Shown here: positions 1 through 9,789 of the stretch, in pieces
Layout: each line of letters opens with the position of its first letter
Numbering within the stretch: position 1 is the first letter of the stretch
Program-made: the position numbers and the translations under genes
The notes under the pieces: model-generated
What the model saw: the letters and a program-made list of their open reading frames with translations, nothing else
Database searches by the model: none
What the model was told of the DNA's origin: nothing
Assembly (NCBI RefSeq): GCF_001954135.1
Contig: NZ_MBEQ01000024.1
Location: forward strand, 1 to 64,000
Source of the DNA: Mycobacterium sp. GA-1841
Lineage (GTDB): Bacteria; Actinomycetota; Actinomycetes; Mycobacteriales; Mycobacteriaceae
DNA length: 64,000 nucleotides
Direction of reading: 5' to 3'

Positions 1-1088
1 CCCTGCGGTCCGGCGCCGTCGGTCATCAGGGTCTGCAGCAGACCCATGGCATTGGACCCCTTGCCGTACCGCACCGGTTCGACGTGGGTGTCGGCAGTCG
101 GGTGGATCGACGAGGTGATCGCCACACCGTGAGTGAGATCCAGATCGGGAGCCACCGACAGCCGGCCCGCGCCGACGATCGACTCGGAATTGGTCCGGGT
201 GAGGACCCCGAGCTTGGCCGACAACTTCTCCAGTCTTCCCAGATCGCGCATCTTGAACAGCAGCTTCTGAGTGTTGTAGGTGCCCGCGGCCAGGATCAGA
301 TGCGTCGCGGTGAACGTCTTGCGCTTACGCCGCAGCTTGCTGCCGGTGCGGACCGTGGTGACCTCCCACAGGCCGTCGGAGCGCTGCCCGAAGCTGGTCA
401 CCGTGGTCATCGGATGCACTTGGGCGCCGGCCGATTCCGCGAGTCCGAGGTAGTTCTTGACGAGCGTGTTCTTCGCCCCGTGCCGACACCCGGTCATACA
501 TTCGCCGCACTCCAGGCACCCGGTGCGGGACGGCCCGGCACCGCCGAAGAACGGGTCGGGCACGACCTTGCCGGGCGTCTTCTCGCCGTCGGGTCCGAAG
601 AAGACCCCGACCGGGGTGGGCACGAACGTGTCGCCACAACCCATGTCGTCGGCGACTTCTTTCATCACCCGGTCGGCGTCGGTGAATGTCGGGTTGGTGA
701 CCACGCCGAGCATCCGCTGCGCCTGGTCGTAATGCGGCATCAACTCTTCGCGCCAGTCGGTGATGTCCTTCCACTGCGGATCGTTGAAGAACGGTGCAGG
801 GGGCACGTAGAGCGTGTTGGCGTAGTTCAGCGAGCCGCCGCCGACGCCCGCCCCGGCCAGGATCATGCAGTTGCGCAGCAGATGGATGCGCTGGATGCCG
901 TACATGCCGAGCTTCGGCGCCCACAGGAACTTGCGCAGGTCCCAGGAGGTCTTGGCGAAGTCGGCGTCGGCGAACCGACGGCCGGCTTCGAGTACCCCGA
1001 CCTGGTAGCCCTTCTCGGTGAGCCGCAGCGCACTGACGCTGCCGCCGAATCCCGAACCGATCACCAAGACGTCATAGTCAGGCTGCAT
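1..1088 (-). CDS. choD: Cholesterol oxidase ChoD (GMC family), 3' end beyond window
   Basis: FAD-dependent GMC oxidoreductase, the ChoD type of mycobacterial cholesterol oxidase, which oxidises and isomerises 3-beta-hydroxysterols. The frame opens at ATG 1088 (MQPDYDVLVIGSGFGG) and stays open to base 1, giving about 362 codons of a protein usually near 578 residues. The N-terminal dinucleotide-binding motif GSGFGG is followed by the GMC segment GAGVGGGSLNYANTL and a cysteine cluster CLECGECMTGC, as I recall it in M. tuberculosis ChoD (Rv3409c). It lies upstream of guaB3 on the same strand, as in M. tuberculosis, but 168 bases separate them, so co-transcription is uncertain. The C-terminal substrate domain and catalytic His/Asn lie outside the window. 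Confidence 0.9.
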   Translation of the reverse strand, partial: MQPDYDVLVIGSGFGGSVSALRLTEKGYQVGVLEAGRRFADADFAKTSWDLRKFLWAPKLGMYGIQRIHLLRNCMILAGAGVGGGSLNYANTLYVPPAPFFNDPQWKDITDWREELMPHYDQAQRMLGVVTNPTFTDADRVMKEVADDMGCGDTFVPTPVGVFFGPDGEKTPGKVVPDPFFGGAGPSRTGCLECGECMTGCRHGAKNTLVKNYLGLAESAGAQVHPMTTVTSFGQRSDGLWEVTTVRTGSKLRRKRKTFTATHLILAAGTYNTQKLLFKMRDLGRLEKLSAKLGVLTRTNSESIVGAGRLSVAPDLDLTHGVAITSSIHPTADTHVEPVRYGKGSNAMGLLQTLMTDGAGPQ

Positions 1089-1256
1089 GCTCCCAGTATG
1101 ACGCTACCGACAGGTAACTTCTAGACAGGAGGCCCTAACTTGTAAAGAACTTCGGTTCGGTCTGCCCTCGTTTTCGACGTGAGGGCGGCACTTCGCACCG
1201 GACCACCACCCTGCGGTGGAAAACGGCGCAGAGAAGAGGCAGAGAGACCGGCGGCC

Positions 1257-2402
1257 TCACGAGCCGACCGAGAGCCCCACCTTCTGGAATTCCTTGAGAT
1301 CGCAGTAGCCCGCCTTGGCCATCGACCGACGCAGGCCCCCGACCAGGTTCAGCGAGCCGAACGGATCGTCGGACGGTCCGGTGAGCACCTGCTCCAGCCC
1401 GGGCCGCTCGTCGAGGGCGACCTGCAGCAGCGCCCCGCGCGGCAACGACGGATGCGCGGCAGCCGCCGGCCAAAACCAGCCGCCGCCCTGCGCTTCGGCA
1501 GCCACCGCCAGCGGCGTGCCCAGCACCACGGCGTCCGCGCCACAGGCGATCGCCTTGGCCAGGTCGCCCGAGGTGTGGATGTCACCGTCGGCCAGCACGT
1601 GCACGTACCGGCCGCCGGTCTCGTCGAGATACTCGCGACGCGCAGCGGCTGCGTCGGCGATCGCGGTGGCCATCGGCACGCTGATGCCGAGCACCTCGTC
1701 GCTCGTGGTCACCCCGGAGGTGGAACCGTAGCCGACGATCACGCCGGCCGCCCCGGTGCGCATCAGGTGCAGCGCGGTGCGATGGTCGAGCACGCCGCCG
1801 GCCACCACCGGCACGTCGAGCTCGGAGATGAACGTCTTCAAGTTGAGCGGGTCGCCGCCCCCGTGATCTTGCGCGACGCGCTCGGCAGAGATGATGGTGC
1901 CCTGAATGACCAGCAGGTCGATGCCGGCGGCCACCAGCGTCGGGGTCAACGCCTGCGCGTTCTGCGGGCTGACCCGCACCGCGGTGGTCACCCCGGCCTC
2001 GCGGATACGCGCCACCGCCGCCCCGAGAAGCTCCGGATCCAGTGGGGCGGAATGCAATTCCTGCAACAGCCGGATCGCAGTGGAATCGTCGTCGGCCTTC
2101 GCCGCAGCTTCGGTGACCTGAGCGATCTTCTCCTCGACGTCGGCGTGCCGGCCGATCAGGCCCTCGCCGTTGAGCACCCCGAGCCCGCCGAGCCGCCCCA
2201 TCTCGATCGCGAACTCCACCGACACCAGCGCATCGGTGGGATGGGCGACGACGGGAACCTCGAAGCGGTAGGCATCGAGCTGCCAGGCCGTCGAGACGTC
2301 CTTGGACGAGCGGGTGCGCCGCGACGGCACGATCGTGACGTCGTCGAGCTCGTAGGTGCGGCGGGCGGTCCGGCCCATGCCGATTTCAACCATGTCGCGC
2401 AT
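1257..2402 (-). CDS. guaB3: GuaB3 family IMP dehydrogenase-like protein
   Basis: A 381-residue (beta/alpha)8 barrel of the IMP dehydrogenase/GMP reductase superfamily without CBS domains, corresponding to M. tuberculosis Rv3410c. Barrel segments seen include VSPQNAQAL (145-152), VVAGGVLD (199-206) and ADGDIHTSGDLAKA (271-284). At the place where true IMP dehydrogenases carry GPGSICTT this protein reads GYGSTSGVTT (224-233), so the catalytic cysteine loop is altered and no cysteine is present. Its reaction is therefore uncertain, and GMP reductase or a non-catalytic role are both possible. It lies 29 bases downstream of guaB2 on the same strand and is probably co-transcribed with it. The start ATG at 2402 gives MRDMVEIGMG; the second ATG at 2393 is also possible. 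Confidence 0.9.
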   Translation of the reverse strand: MRDMVEIGMGRTARRTYELDDVTIVPSRRTRSSKDVSTAWQLDAYRFEVPVVAHPTDALVSVEFAIEMGRLGGLGVLNGEGLIGRHADVEEKIAQVTEAAAKADDDSTAIRLLQELHSAPLDPELLGAAVARIREAGVTTAVRVSPQNAQALTPTLVAAGIDLLVIQGTIISAERVAQDHGGGDPLNLKTFISELDVPVVAGGVLDHRTALHLMRTGAAGVIVGYGSTSGVTTSDEVLGISVPMATAIADAAAARREYLDETGGRYVHVLADGDIHTSGDLAKAIACGADAVVLGTPLAVAAEAQGGGWFWPAAAAHPSLPRGALLQVALDERPGLEQVLTGPSDDPFGSLNLVGGLRRSMAKAGYCDLKEFQKVGLSVGS

Positions 2403-2431
2403 GACTGTCTATGTTCTCCTGCCCCACCGAG

Positions 2432-4060
<1,629 letters not shown>

Positions 4061-4106
4061 TCAGGGCGCACATCAGGACGGCTGGCGCGATACCTGTGCG
4101 GCTGCG

Positions 4107-4112
4107 TAGTGT
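4107..4112 (+). promoter_or_regulatory. Probable -10 element of a leaderless DUF5319 transcript
   Basis: TAGTGT fits the mycobacterial TANNNT -10 consensus and ends 7 bases before GTG 4120. This is the spacing expected when transcription begins at the start codon itself. It supports GTG 4120 over the upstream in-frame GTG at 4096. No clear -35 is seen. Confidence 0.5.
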
Positions 4113-4119
4113 GGGACCC

Positions 4120-4524
4120 GTGCGTGACCACCTCCCCCCTGGTTTGCCGCCCGACCCGTTTGCCGACGATCCCTGCGATCCTTCGGCCGCGCTGGACGCC
4201 ATCGAGCCGGGCCAGCCGCTGGACCCCCAGGAACGGACGGCTGTCGAGGCAGATCTCGCCGATCTCGCGGTGTACGAAGCACTGTTGGCGCACAAGGGAA
4301 TCCGCGGCCTCGTGGTGTGCTGTGACGAATGCCAGCAGGACCACTACCACGACTGGGACATGCTCCGGGCCAACCTGCTGCAGCTGCTCGTCGACGGTAC
4401 GGTCCGCCCGCACGAGCCGGCCTACGATCCCGAACCCGACGCCTACGTGACATGGGACTACTGCCGCGGCTATGCCGATGCCTCCCTCAACGAGGCCACC
4501 TCGGACACCGACGGCTACCGCTGA
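4120..4524 (+). CDS. DUF5319 family protein (Rv3412 homologue)
   Basis: A 134-residue acidic cytosolic protein conserved in mycobacteria next to guaB2, of unknown function. It contains a CCDECQQDHYHDWDML segment (about residues 67-82) whose Cys-Cys-x-x-Cys and His-x-His pattern could bind a metal; that is inference. The start is taken at GTG 4120 (VRDHLPPGLPPDPF), which matches my memory of the M. tuberculosis protein and follows a leaderless-type -10 element; the frame could begin at GTG 4096. It is convergent with rsdA and overlaps its 3' end by 10 bases. No membrane segment or signal peptide is seen. Confidence 0.85.
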   Translation: MRDHLPPGLPPDPFADDPCDPSAALDAIEPGQPLDPQERTAVEADLADLAVYEALLAHKGIRGLVVCCDECQQDHYHDWDMLRANLLQLLVDGTVRPHEPAYDPEPDAYVTWDYCRGYADASLNEATSDTDGYR

Positions 4525-5696
4525 GAACCGCCTAGCCCCGGCACCAACGGCAGCTCCGCTCCCGGCGCCGCCGCACCCTGTTGGCCCTGCCCGCGTTCAC
4601 CCTGCCCGGCTGCCGGGCTCTCGTGATTCGCACCACCACCGGTCTCCGGTGGAGTCGTGGCGCGCGGCGGTGCCGATGGCACCGACGTCGGTGCCACCTC
4701 GAGCGTGACCGTCGTCGTCGCCGGCGCCGGCGGCACCTCGGCCGCCGGGGCCGCTGACGTGGTCGGTGCTGACGACGTACGCGTCGCCGGAGCCGCCGAG
4801 GTCGGTGAGGGCGGGGCACTCGTCGTCGGCGCAGCGCTGCTCGGGGTCGAACTCGGAGTCGGGGCCGCCGTCGAGGACGGTTGTGCGGTGGTGGGTTGTG
4901 ACGTCGCCGTCTCCGCTGGTGCCGGTGATGACGTGGCGGATTCCGAGGCACTCGAACTCGACGTCGGCGTCGTGGGCTCAGATGTCGATTCGGTGCCCGA
5001 CGTCGGGGACTCCCCTGACGTGCTCTCGGCCGGGGACGACGGCGTCGTCGTCGCCGTCACCTCGGGCAGCACCACCGGTGGCGCATCGGGTGGCACGGTC
5101 GCGTTGGGGTCGCGGTTTTCCACCTGGACCGACAGCTGCTGCCACCGGTCGACGAGCTCTTGCTTGCGCTGCTCGTCGTCGACGGTGGCCACCGTGGTGG
5201 TGATGGTCTGCAACTTCTGCTGAGCCTGCTCCCACTGCCCTTCGTCGATCAGTTGCTGCACCTGCTTGAGCTCGCTGGAGGCCAGATCGATGCCGACATC
5301 GCGCTTCACCGGCTCGGAGCCGAAGAACATGCCGCGCACCCCGTACAGCGCGTCGCCGGGCCCGGCGCCGTACACCGCCGCGCCGAACCCGCCCAGGCAC
5401 AACACCGCGGCCGCCATCGAACCGACCAACGCCATCGGGAAGTGTCGTACCCGGCCGTGGGCGGTGGCCTTGTTGAGCGCGGTGACCGCCTCGCGTGGTG
5501 TCGCGATGCCCGACATCGGCGCGCGGCGCGCATCGTCTCGCCAGCCCGCCAGCAGGACCGCCAGCTCGGCTTCCTCACGGTCGGTGGCATAGACCTGACG
5601 CTCCAGTGAGAGCGCCTCGATGAAGCGTTCGGACCGGTTGATCTCGTTCAGAGACGGATCACCACCGTTCGAGGTCCAGCGGCCGAAGTCAGGCAT
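4515..5696 (-). CDS. rsdA: Anti-sigma-D factor RsdA
   Basis: Membrane-bound anti-sigma factor that holds SigD until proteolysis releases it, as established for Rv3413c. The N-terminal about 85 residues form the cytoplasmic SigD-binding region. One transmembrane segment follows (about residues 87-110, MALVGSMAAAVLCLGGFGAAVYGAG), then a helical extracytoplasmic stretch with VDDEQRKQELVDRWQQL and a long Ser/Thr/Pro/Ala-rich tail. Protein length is 393 residues. The start is ATG 5696 (MPDFGRW), overlapping the sigD stop by 8 bases; GTG 5702 in frame is an alternative. The overlap implies translational coupling with sigD. Confidence 0.9.
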   Translation of the reverse strand: MPDFGRWTSNGGDPSLNEINRSERFIEALSLERQVYATDREEAELAVLLAGWRDDARRAPMSGIATPREAVTALNKATAHGRVRHFPMALVGSMAAAVLCLGGFGAAVYGAGPGDALYGVRGMFFGSEPVKRDVGIDLASSELKQVQQLIDEGQWEQAQQKLQTITTTVATVDDEQRKQELVDRWQQLSVQVENRDPNATVPPDAPPVVLPEVTATTTPSSPAESTSGESPTSGTESTSEPTTPTSSSSASESATSSPAPAETATSQPTTAQPSSTAAPTPSSTPSSAAPTTSAPPSPTSAAPATRTSSAPTTSAAPAAEVPPAPATTTVTLEVAPTSVPSAPPRATTPPETGGGANHESPAAGQGERGQGQQGAAAPGAELPLVPGLGGSQR

Positions 5697-6267
5697 GGTC
5701 ACGTCCCGTCGCCATGATCTCGGTCTTCAGCCGCGCCAGCGCGCGGTGCTGGGCGACACGCACCGCACCCGCGGTGCTGCCGACGGCTTCGGCGGTCTCC
5801 TCGGCGCTCATGCCGACCACGACGCGAAGGATCAGGATCTCCCGCTGCTTCTCGGGCAGCACGGACAGCAGCCGGGCCATTCGTTGGGAGGACTCGGAGT
5901 CCAGAGCGGACTGTTCGGGCCCGGCGTCGAGAGAGAACCGCTCGGGCACCACGTCCGTGGGCTCGGCACGGTTCCTGGCCGCCGCGCGGTGCGCGTCAGC
6001 AACCTTGTGCGCAGCGATGCCGTAGACAAAGGCCAGGAACGGGCGTCCCTGATCTTTGTAGCGCGGCAGCGCCGTAATGGCGGCCAAGCACACCTCCTGC
6101 GCAACGTCATCAGCCGAGAGACCACTGCGCTCGGTTGCCCCGATCCTCGCCCGCACGTAACGGACGACGATCGGCCGAATGATCTCCAGCACTTCCTGGA
6201 GCGCGTTCCGATCACCAGCCACTGCCTCAGCAACGACAATGTCGAGACGGTCTCCCGAACTTGTCAT
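5689..6267 (-). CDS. sigD: ECF RNA polymerase sigma factor SigD
   Basis: Extracytoplasmic-function sigma factor of 192 residues with region 2 (about 20-90, including LSADDVAQEVCLAAI) and region 4 (about 130-185, LPEKQREILILRVVVGMSAEETA with helix-turn-helix AVGSTAGAVRVAQHRAL). In M. tuberculosis SigD acts in starvation/stringent-type responses. The start is ATG 6267, with GGAGAG at 6278-6283 ten bases upstream. The M. tuberculosis protein is annotated about 20 residues longer, and here the homologous upstream sequence VTLERSP is in frame but offers no usable start codon. The frame runs to 6603 only because of chance openness. It overlaps rsdA, its anti-sigma factor. Confidence 0.92.
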   Translation of the reverse strand: MTSSGDRLDIVVAEAVAGDRNALQEVLEIIRPIVVRYVRARIGATERSGLSADDVAQEVCLAAITALPRYKDQGRPFLAFVYGIAAHKVADAHRAAARNRAEPTDVVPERFSLDAGPEQSALDSESSQRMARLLSVLPEKQREILILRVVVGMSAEETAEAVGSTAGAVRVAQHRALARLKTEIMATGRDHA

Positions 6268-6367
6268 CGTGGGCGATCTCTCCAGCGTTACGTTGCACCG
6301 ACACTCTCGGTGGCATGGTCGAGCTAAACAATAACGATCGATGAGGTGGGATCCGGCCGGTGCCAGA

Positions 6368-7165
6368 TCAGGCGCCGGACCACACTCCACCTCTGCGACG
6401 CACTGTATCGGCGCTGAGGTCGCGAATCCGGCTGATTTGGGCAGCGTCGCATGCAGTACTGCCGATGTCGGCCAGCAGGCAGGACAACGCCCAGCGCAAC
6501 GGCACCAGCCCGAATTTCTCGGTGGCCGCCAACGCACTGTCGGCCACCTGCCGCGCGGCGTCGAGTTCACCGGCGCTGCACAGCGCCGCGGCCAGTACGA
6601 CATCCGATTTCACCGCGTGGCGCGTCGAGCCGTGCTCGGCGGCCGCCGCGACACCGCGGCGGGCATGTTCCACGGCCTCGGCGCCATCACCGCGCGCCAT
6701 CCCCAGTTCGGCGCTCACCCACGACAACCGGATCCGCTGTCGCGGGGTCGCGGCCGTGTCGACCGCCCGGGCCCGCTCCAGCATCCGGGCCGACAGGGCG
6801 AACCGGCCCAGGCCGAGAGCATCGGCGGCAAGGCCGACGAGTGCGTCGGCGGCGGCCTCGTCATCGTCACCGCGGTGCGACCACGCCAGACCGTCGGCTC
6901 CACGGGCGCGGGCGTGCCCGCCGAGTTGACGAAGGAACGACGCCCGCGTGCTGTGCGCCAACGACACCAATGGGCCGCCGTCCGGGCTTCGGGTGATCAC
7001 CGCCAGCTCGGTGAGGGCGCAGCCGTACCGGCCTTGACCGCCGGCGGCGACCGCGCGCAGCCATCGCTCGTGCGGCGTCATCGCAGCCGGCAGCGGCCAG
7101 CGACCCGGGTCGGCACCGAAGGCCGCCTCGGCCAGCACGGTGGCGGGGTCGGCGATTGTGGTCAT
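6368..7165 (-). CDS. Conserved hypothetical protein, TPR-like (Rv3415c homologue)
   Basis: A 265-residue Ala/Arg-rich protein of mostly alpha-helical repeats, with alternating motifs such as ADALGLGRFALSARMLERARAVD and AALCSAGELDAARQVADSAL that look like tetratricopeptide hairpins. No catalytic motif, signal peptide or membrane segment is seen. By position it matches M. tuberculosis Rv3415c, between sigD and whiB3, and it precedes sigD on the same strand by 100 bases. A scaffold or regulatory role in the sigma-D locus is possible, but no function can be assigned from sequence. Confidence 0.75.
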   Translation of the reverse strand: MTTIADPATVLAEAAFGADPGRWPLPAAMTPHERWLRAVAAGGQGRYGCALTELAVITRSPDGGPLVSLAHSTRASFLRQLGGHARARGADGLAWSHRGDDDEAAADALVGLAADALGLGRFALSARMLERARAVDTAATPRQRIRLSWVSAELGMARGDGAEAVEHARRGVAAAAEHGSTRHAVKSDVVLAAALCSAGELDAARQVADSALAATEKFGLVPLRWALSCLLADIGSTACDAAQISRIRDLSADTVRRRGGVWSGA

Positions 7166-7601
7166 CGGGTGGCGACGTTATCAATACCGCCGGTATTGCG
7201 AACTCGCGGGGAACCCGACGCTCACCCGATACCGGTAATTTGAATTTTACGAAGGCCATCAGTTAACAATTGATGTCCCAGGTGTTAATGGCACGTCAAC
7301 AATCTGACGAACGGGCGAAATCGAGTATGTCGCACCTGCCGACATGAACAGCACAAATGCGGACGGAACGCCAGGATCGCTATCACCGGCGTCTCACCCG
7401 AGGCATCACAACGATGAACGTGATGTAAATTCTGGACCTGCGGTTATGTCCTTTCGCACACCCGACGGCTATTGACGCGCTTTATTGAGCCCCCCTAGTT
7501 TGTGTGCACGAGCGGTCACCGGCGACCCGAGCTCGGATCGATTCCACCGACTCACACCCGCCCATTTTGACGAAATGGGCGAGCAGAGAGGGGTTTTCCA
7601 C
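7166..7601. promoter_or_regulatory. Long intergenic control region between Rv3415c-type gene and whiB3
   Basis: This 436-base region between divergent genes is more AT-rich than its surroundings. It holds a perfect 7-1-7 palindrome AATACCG-C-CGGTATT at 7183-7197 and a related TACCGGTA at 7230-7237 near the start of the leftward gene. For whiB3 there is a candidate promoter TTGACG (7472-7477) and TAGTTT (7496-7501) with an 18-base spacer, giving a leader of roughly 95 bases. The middle (7240-7470) shows no gene or obvious structure. Confidence 0.55.
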
Positions 7602-7892
7602 ATGCCGCAACCGCAGCAACTTCCCGGCCCTAATGCGGATATCTGGGATTGGCAAATGCAAGGACTTTGCCGTGGTGTCGATTCGTCGGTGTTTTTTCAC
7701 CCCGATGGTGAACGCGGACGCGCTCGTGCCCAGCGGGAGATGCGGGCCAAGGAGATGTGCCGCAGCTGCCCGGTGATCACCCAGTGCCGCACTCATGCGC
7801 TGGCCGTCGGTGAGCCGTACGGCATCTGGGGCGGGCTGAGTGAATCCGAACGCGAGCTCTTGCTCAAGCGCGGCATCCGCCGTAGCGCCTGA
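7602..7892 (+). CDS. whiB3: Redox-sensing transcriptional regulator WhiB3
   Basis: WhiB-family protein that holds a [4Fe-4S] cluster and responds to oxygen, nitric oxide and redox state; in M. tuberculosis it controls lipid anabolism and interacts with the primary sigma factor. The 96-residue protein has the four cluster cysteines at 23, 53, 56 and 62 (C-x29-C-x2-C-x5-C), the EPYGIWGG turn at 71-78 and a basic GIRR tail. It starts at ATG 7602 (MPQPQQLPGPNADIW), preceded by GAGAGAGG at 7586-7593. The tail is about six residues shorter than I recall for the M. tuberculosis protein. Confidence 0.95.
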   Translation: MPQPQQLPGPNADIWDWQMQGLCRGVDSSVFFHPDGERGRARAQREMRAKEMCRSCPVITQCRTHALAVGEPYGIWGGLSESERELLLKRGIRRSA

Positions 7893-7914
7893 CTGTTCCA
7901 GCAAACGTTCCCTG

Positions 7915-7943
7915 GGCCCCATCCTGCGTTGCGGGATGGGGCC
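7915..7943. terminator. Hairpin between convergent whiB3 and DoxX genes
   Basis: A perfect 10-bp stem (GGCCCCATCC paired with GGATGGGGCC) closes a 9-base loop. It has no T-run on either side, as is common for mycobacterial terminators, and sits 23 bases after the whiB3 stop, so it can serve both converging genes. Confidence 0.6.
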
Positions 7944-7970
7944 TTCGGGCGGGTCCGTCCCGCGACGGGG

Positions 7971-8333
7971 TCACGCCGTGGCGAAGGCCGCCAGCGACAG
8001 CATCGCGAGCACGAGGAACGCCGCCGGAAAGGCGATGTTGTGATACACCCCCGCGCGGACATGGGTGACGAGGGCGCCGATGAAGAACGCGGTCAGCCCG
8101 ACGGCCGCGGCAAGGCCGATCGGTGGGAACGCCACCACGCCGACGAGCAGGCCGGCAGCGCCCGCGCCCTTGAGTAGACCGAGCGTCGACACCCAGGTCC
8201 GCGGGACGCCGACCTCCGCCGAGTTGGCCAGCACGAATCGGGCCCCGGCAAGGTCAGCGAGCGCCATTGCCGCATTGGCCGCGATGGTGATCGCGATGAT
8301 CACCGTGGCGATCAGGCCGAGTTGTAGGGTCAT
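7971..8333 (-). CDS. DoxX family integral membrane protein
   Basis: A 120-residue protein with four predicted membrane helices (about residues 5-28, 48-68, 72-92 and 98-118), the size and pattern of the DoxX/DoxX-like family. Members include subunits of respiratory quinone-linked and detoxification systems; in M. tuberculosis a DoxX protein works with SodA and SseA in oxidative stress. Here it is divergent from an ECF sigma factor gene (76 bases apart), a common arrangement for ECF41-type targets, so control by that sigma factor is a fair inference. The start is ATG 8333 (MTLQLGLIATV). Confidence 0.8.
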   Translation of the reverse strand: MTLQLGLIATVIIAITIAANAAMALADLAGARFVLANSAEVGVPRTWVSTLGLLKGAGAAGLLVGVVAFPPIGLAAAVGLTAFFIGALVTHVRAGVYHNIAFPAAFLVLAMLSLAAFATA

Positions 8334-8409
8334 TGTCGTCTCCAGTGTTCGGTGGGTTCGTGGTGGTGGTTCACCTTGATGACGCTTGCCGAGCCCGAAA
8401 GGTGACGCG

Positions 8410-9285
8410 ATGAATGAGCGACAGGCCCTGGCTGCGTTGGCCGACCAATTCGAAGCGGACCGCCGGCACTTGCGCGCGGTCGCCTTCCGGCTGCTCGGTT
8501 CGGTGCACGACGCTGACGACGCGGTTCAGGCCGCCTGGCTGAAGGTGAGCCGGCGTGGCATTGACGGCGTGACCAATCCGACCGCGTGGTTCACCACGGT
8601 GACCGCGCGGGAATGCCTCGACCGGCTCCGCGAACGCAAGCGGCGTGCCGAGGTGCTCGGCGGCGACGCCCTGCTTCCGGAGAACACCGTGCCGGCGGCC
8701 GACGAGCAGGTGGCGATGGCCGAGTCGGTGGGGCGGGCCATGCTCGTGGTGCTCGACCGGCTCTCCCCCGCCCAGCGTGTGGCATTCGTCTTGCACGACG
8801 CGTTCGCCGTGCCCTTCGACGACATTGCCGCCCTGCTGGACCGCACCCCCGCCGCGGCCAAGAAACTGGCGAGCCGGGCCCGGGAGCGGATTCACGGTGC
8901 GCCGACCACCGCCCGCCCCACAGCCCAACACCTCGAGATCGCGCGGGCGTTCCTCGCGGCGTCACAGCACGGTGATCTGGACACGCTACTGAGAATCCTC
9001 GACCCCGACGTGGTGCGTCGTGTCGACCGAGTTCTCGTCGGAGCGCACATTCCCTCCGAACTGCGCGGTGCGCGCGAGTTCGTCGAAGAGTCCAAGATGT
9101 TCGCCGCGGTCGCCCGTGGCGGCCAGGTCGCGGTGCTCGACGGGGCCGCCGGCATCGTCATCGCACCGGCGGGCGAGCTCAAAACTCTGCTGCGCCTTGA
9201 CATCCGCGATGGCCGGATACACACCATCGACATCATCGGCGACCCGGACCGATTGGCGGCAGTTGACGTGACATTGGCCCACTGA
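8410..9285 (+). CDS. ECF41/SigJ-like sigma factor with SnoaL-like C-terminal domain
   Basis: A 291-residue sigma factor with region 2 (about 8-80, [21 protein letters not shown]), region 4 (about 115-165, [26 protein letters not shown]) and a C-terminal NTF2/SnoaL-like domain (about 180-285). In the ECF41 and SigJ groups this extension modulates the sigma factor in place of a separate anti-sigma factor. It starts at ATG 8410 ([10 protein letters not shown]), preceded by AAAGGTG; the frame also opens at TTG 8386. Neighbours are a divergent DoxX gene and a downstream OsmC gene, suggesting an oxidative or electrophile-stress regulon (inference). Confidence 0.88.
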   Translation: MNERQALAALADQFEADRRHLRAVAFRLLGSVHDADDAVQAAWLKVSRRGIDGVTNPTAWFTTVTARECLDRLRERKRRAEVLGGDALLPENTVPAADEQVAMAESVGRAMLVVLDRLSPAQRVAFVLHDAFAVPFDDIAALLDRTPAAAKKLASRARERIHGAPTTARPTAQHLEIARAFLAASQHGDLDTLLRILDPDVVRRVDRVLVGAHIPSELRGAREFVEESKMFAAVARGGQVAVLDGAAGIVIAPAGELKTLLRLDIRDGRIHTIDIIGDPDRLAAVDVTLAH

Positions 9286-9344
9286 GTTCTCGACGACGGA
9301 CATCGCCGATTTCGACGCAGTTCTGGGTCACCTCGTCGAAACTC

Positions 9345-9776
9345 ATGGACATGACAACAGACGTGACCGTGACGGAGACCGGCTCCGGGACCTACACCCA
9401 GGAGATCACCGTCGGCAACCATCGCCTCATCGCCGACGAGCCCGCGCCGGTTGGTGACGACGCCGGCCCGAATCCGTATGACCTGGTGCTGGCCGGGCTC
9501 GGTGCGTGTACGTCGATGACGGTGCGGATGTACGCCAACCGGAAGGGCTGGCCGCTCGAGCATGTACGGGTGACGTTGCGGCACTCACGAATCCATGCGA
9601 AAGACTGCGCTGATTGCGAGACCACCAAGGGGATGATCGACCACATCGACCGAGAGATCGAGTTGATCGGTGACCTCGACGACGAGCAACGACAACGGTT
9701 GATGGACATCGCAGAGCGGTGCCCCGTACATCTGACGCTGACCTCGGAAATTCACATCTCCACGACCCAGAGGTGA
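9345..9776 (+). CDS. OsmC family protein
   Basis: A 143-residue protein of the OsmC/Ohr fold, which reduces organic or fatty-acid peroxides using a cysteine pair. The N-terminal beta region ([32 protein letters not shown]) leads to the first cysteine in [18 protein letters not shown], and the second is in [11 protein letters not shown]. Both are retained, so peroxidase activity is plausible. It lies 59 bases after the ECF sigma gene on the same strand. ATG 9345 (MDMTTDVTV) or ATG 9351 could be the start; neither has a strong ribosome-binding site. Confidence 0.85.
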   Translation: MDMTTDVTVTETGSGTYTQEITVGNHRLIADEPAPVGDDAGPNPYDLVLAGLGACTSMTVRMYANRKGWPLEHVRVTLRHSRIHAKDCADCETTKGMIDHIDREIELIGDLDDEQRQRLMDIAERCPVHLTLTSEIHISTTQR

Positions 9777-9789
9777 ACCGTTCTGATAC

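Noticed and set aside
84..1124. 346-residue open frame on the plus strand
   Set aside because: It is antisense to choD, lacks any domain, and is a shadow frame of high-GC coding DNA.
6268..6603. N-terminal extension of SigD
   Set aside because: The frame is open, but there is no usable start codon between 6268 and the region resembling the M. tuberculosis N-terminus, and ATG 6267 has a good ribosome-binding site.
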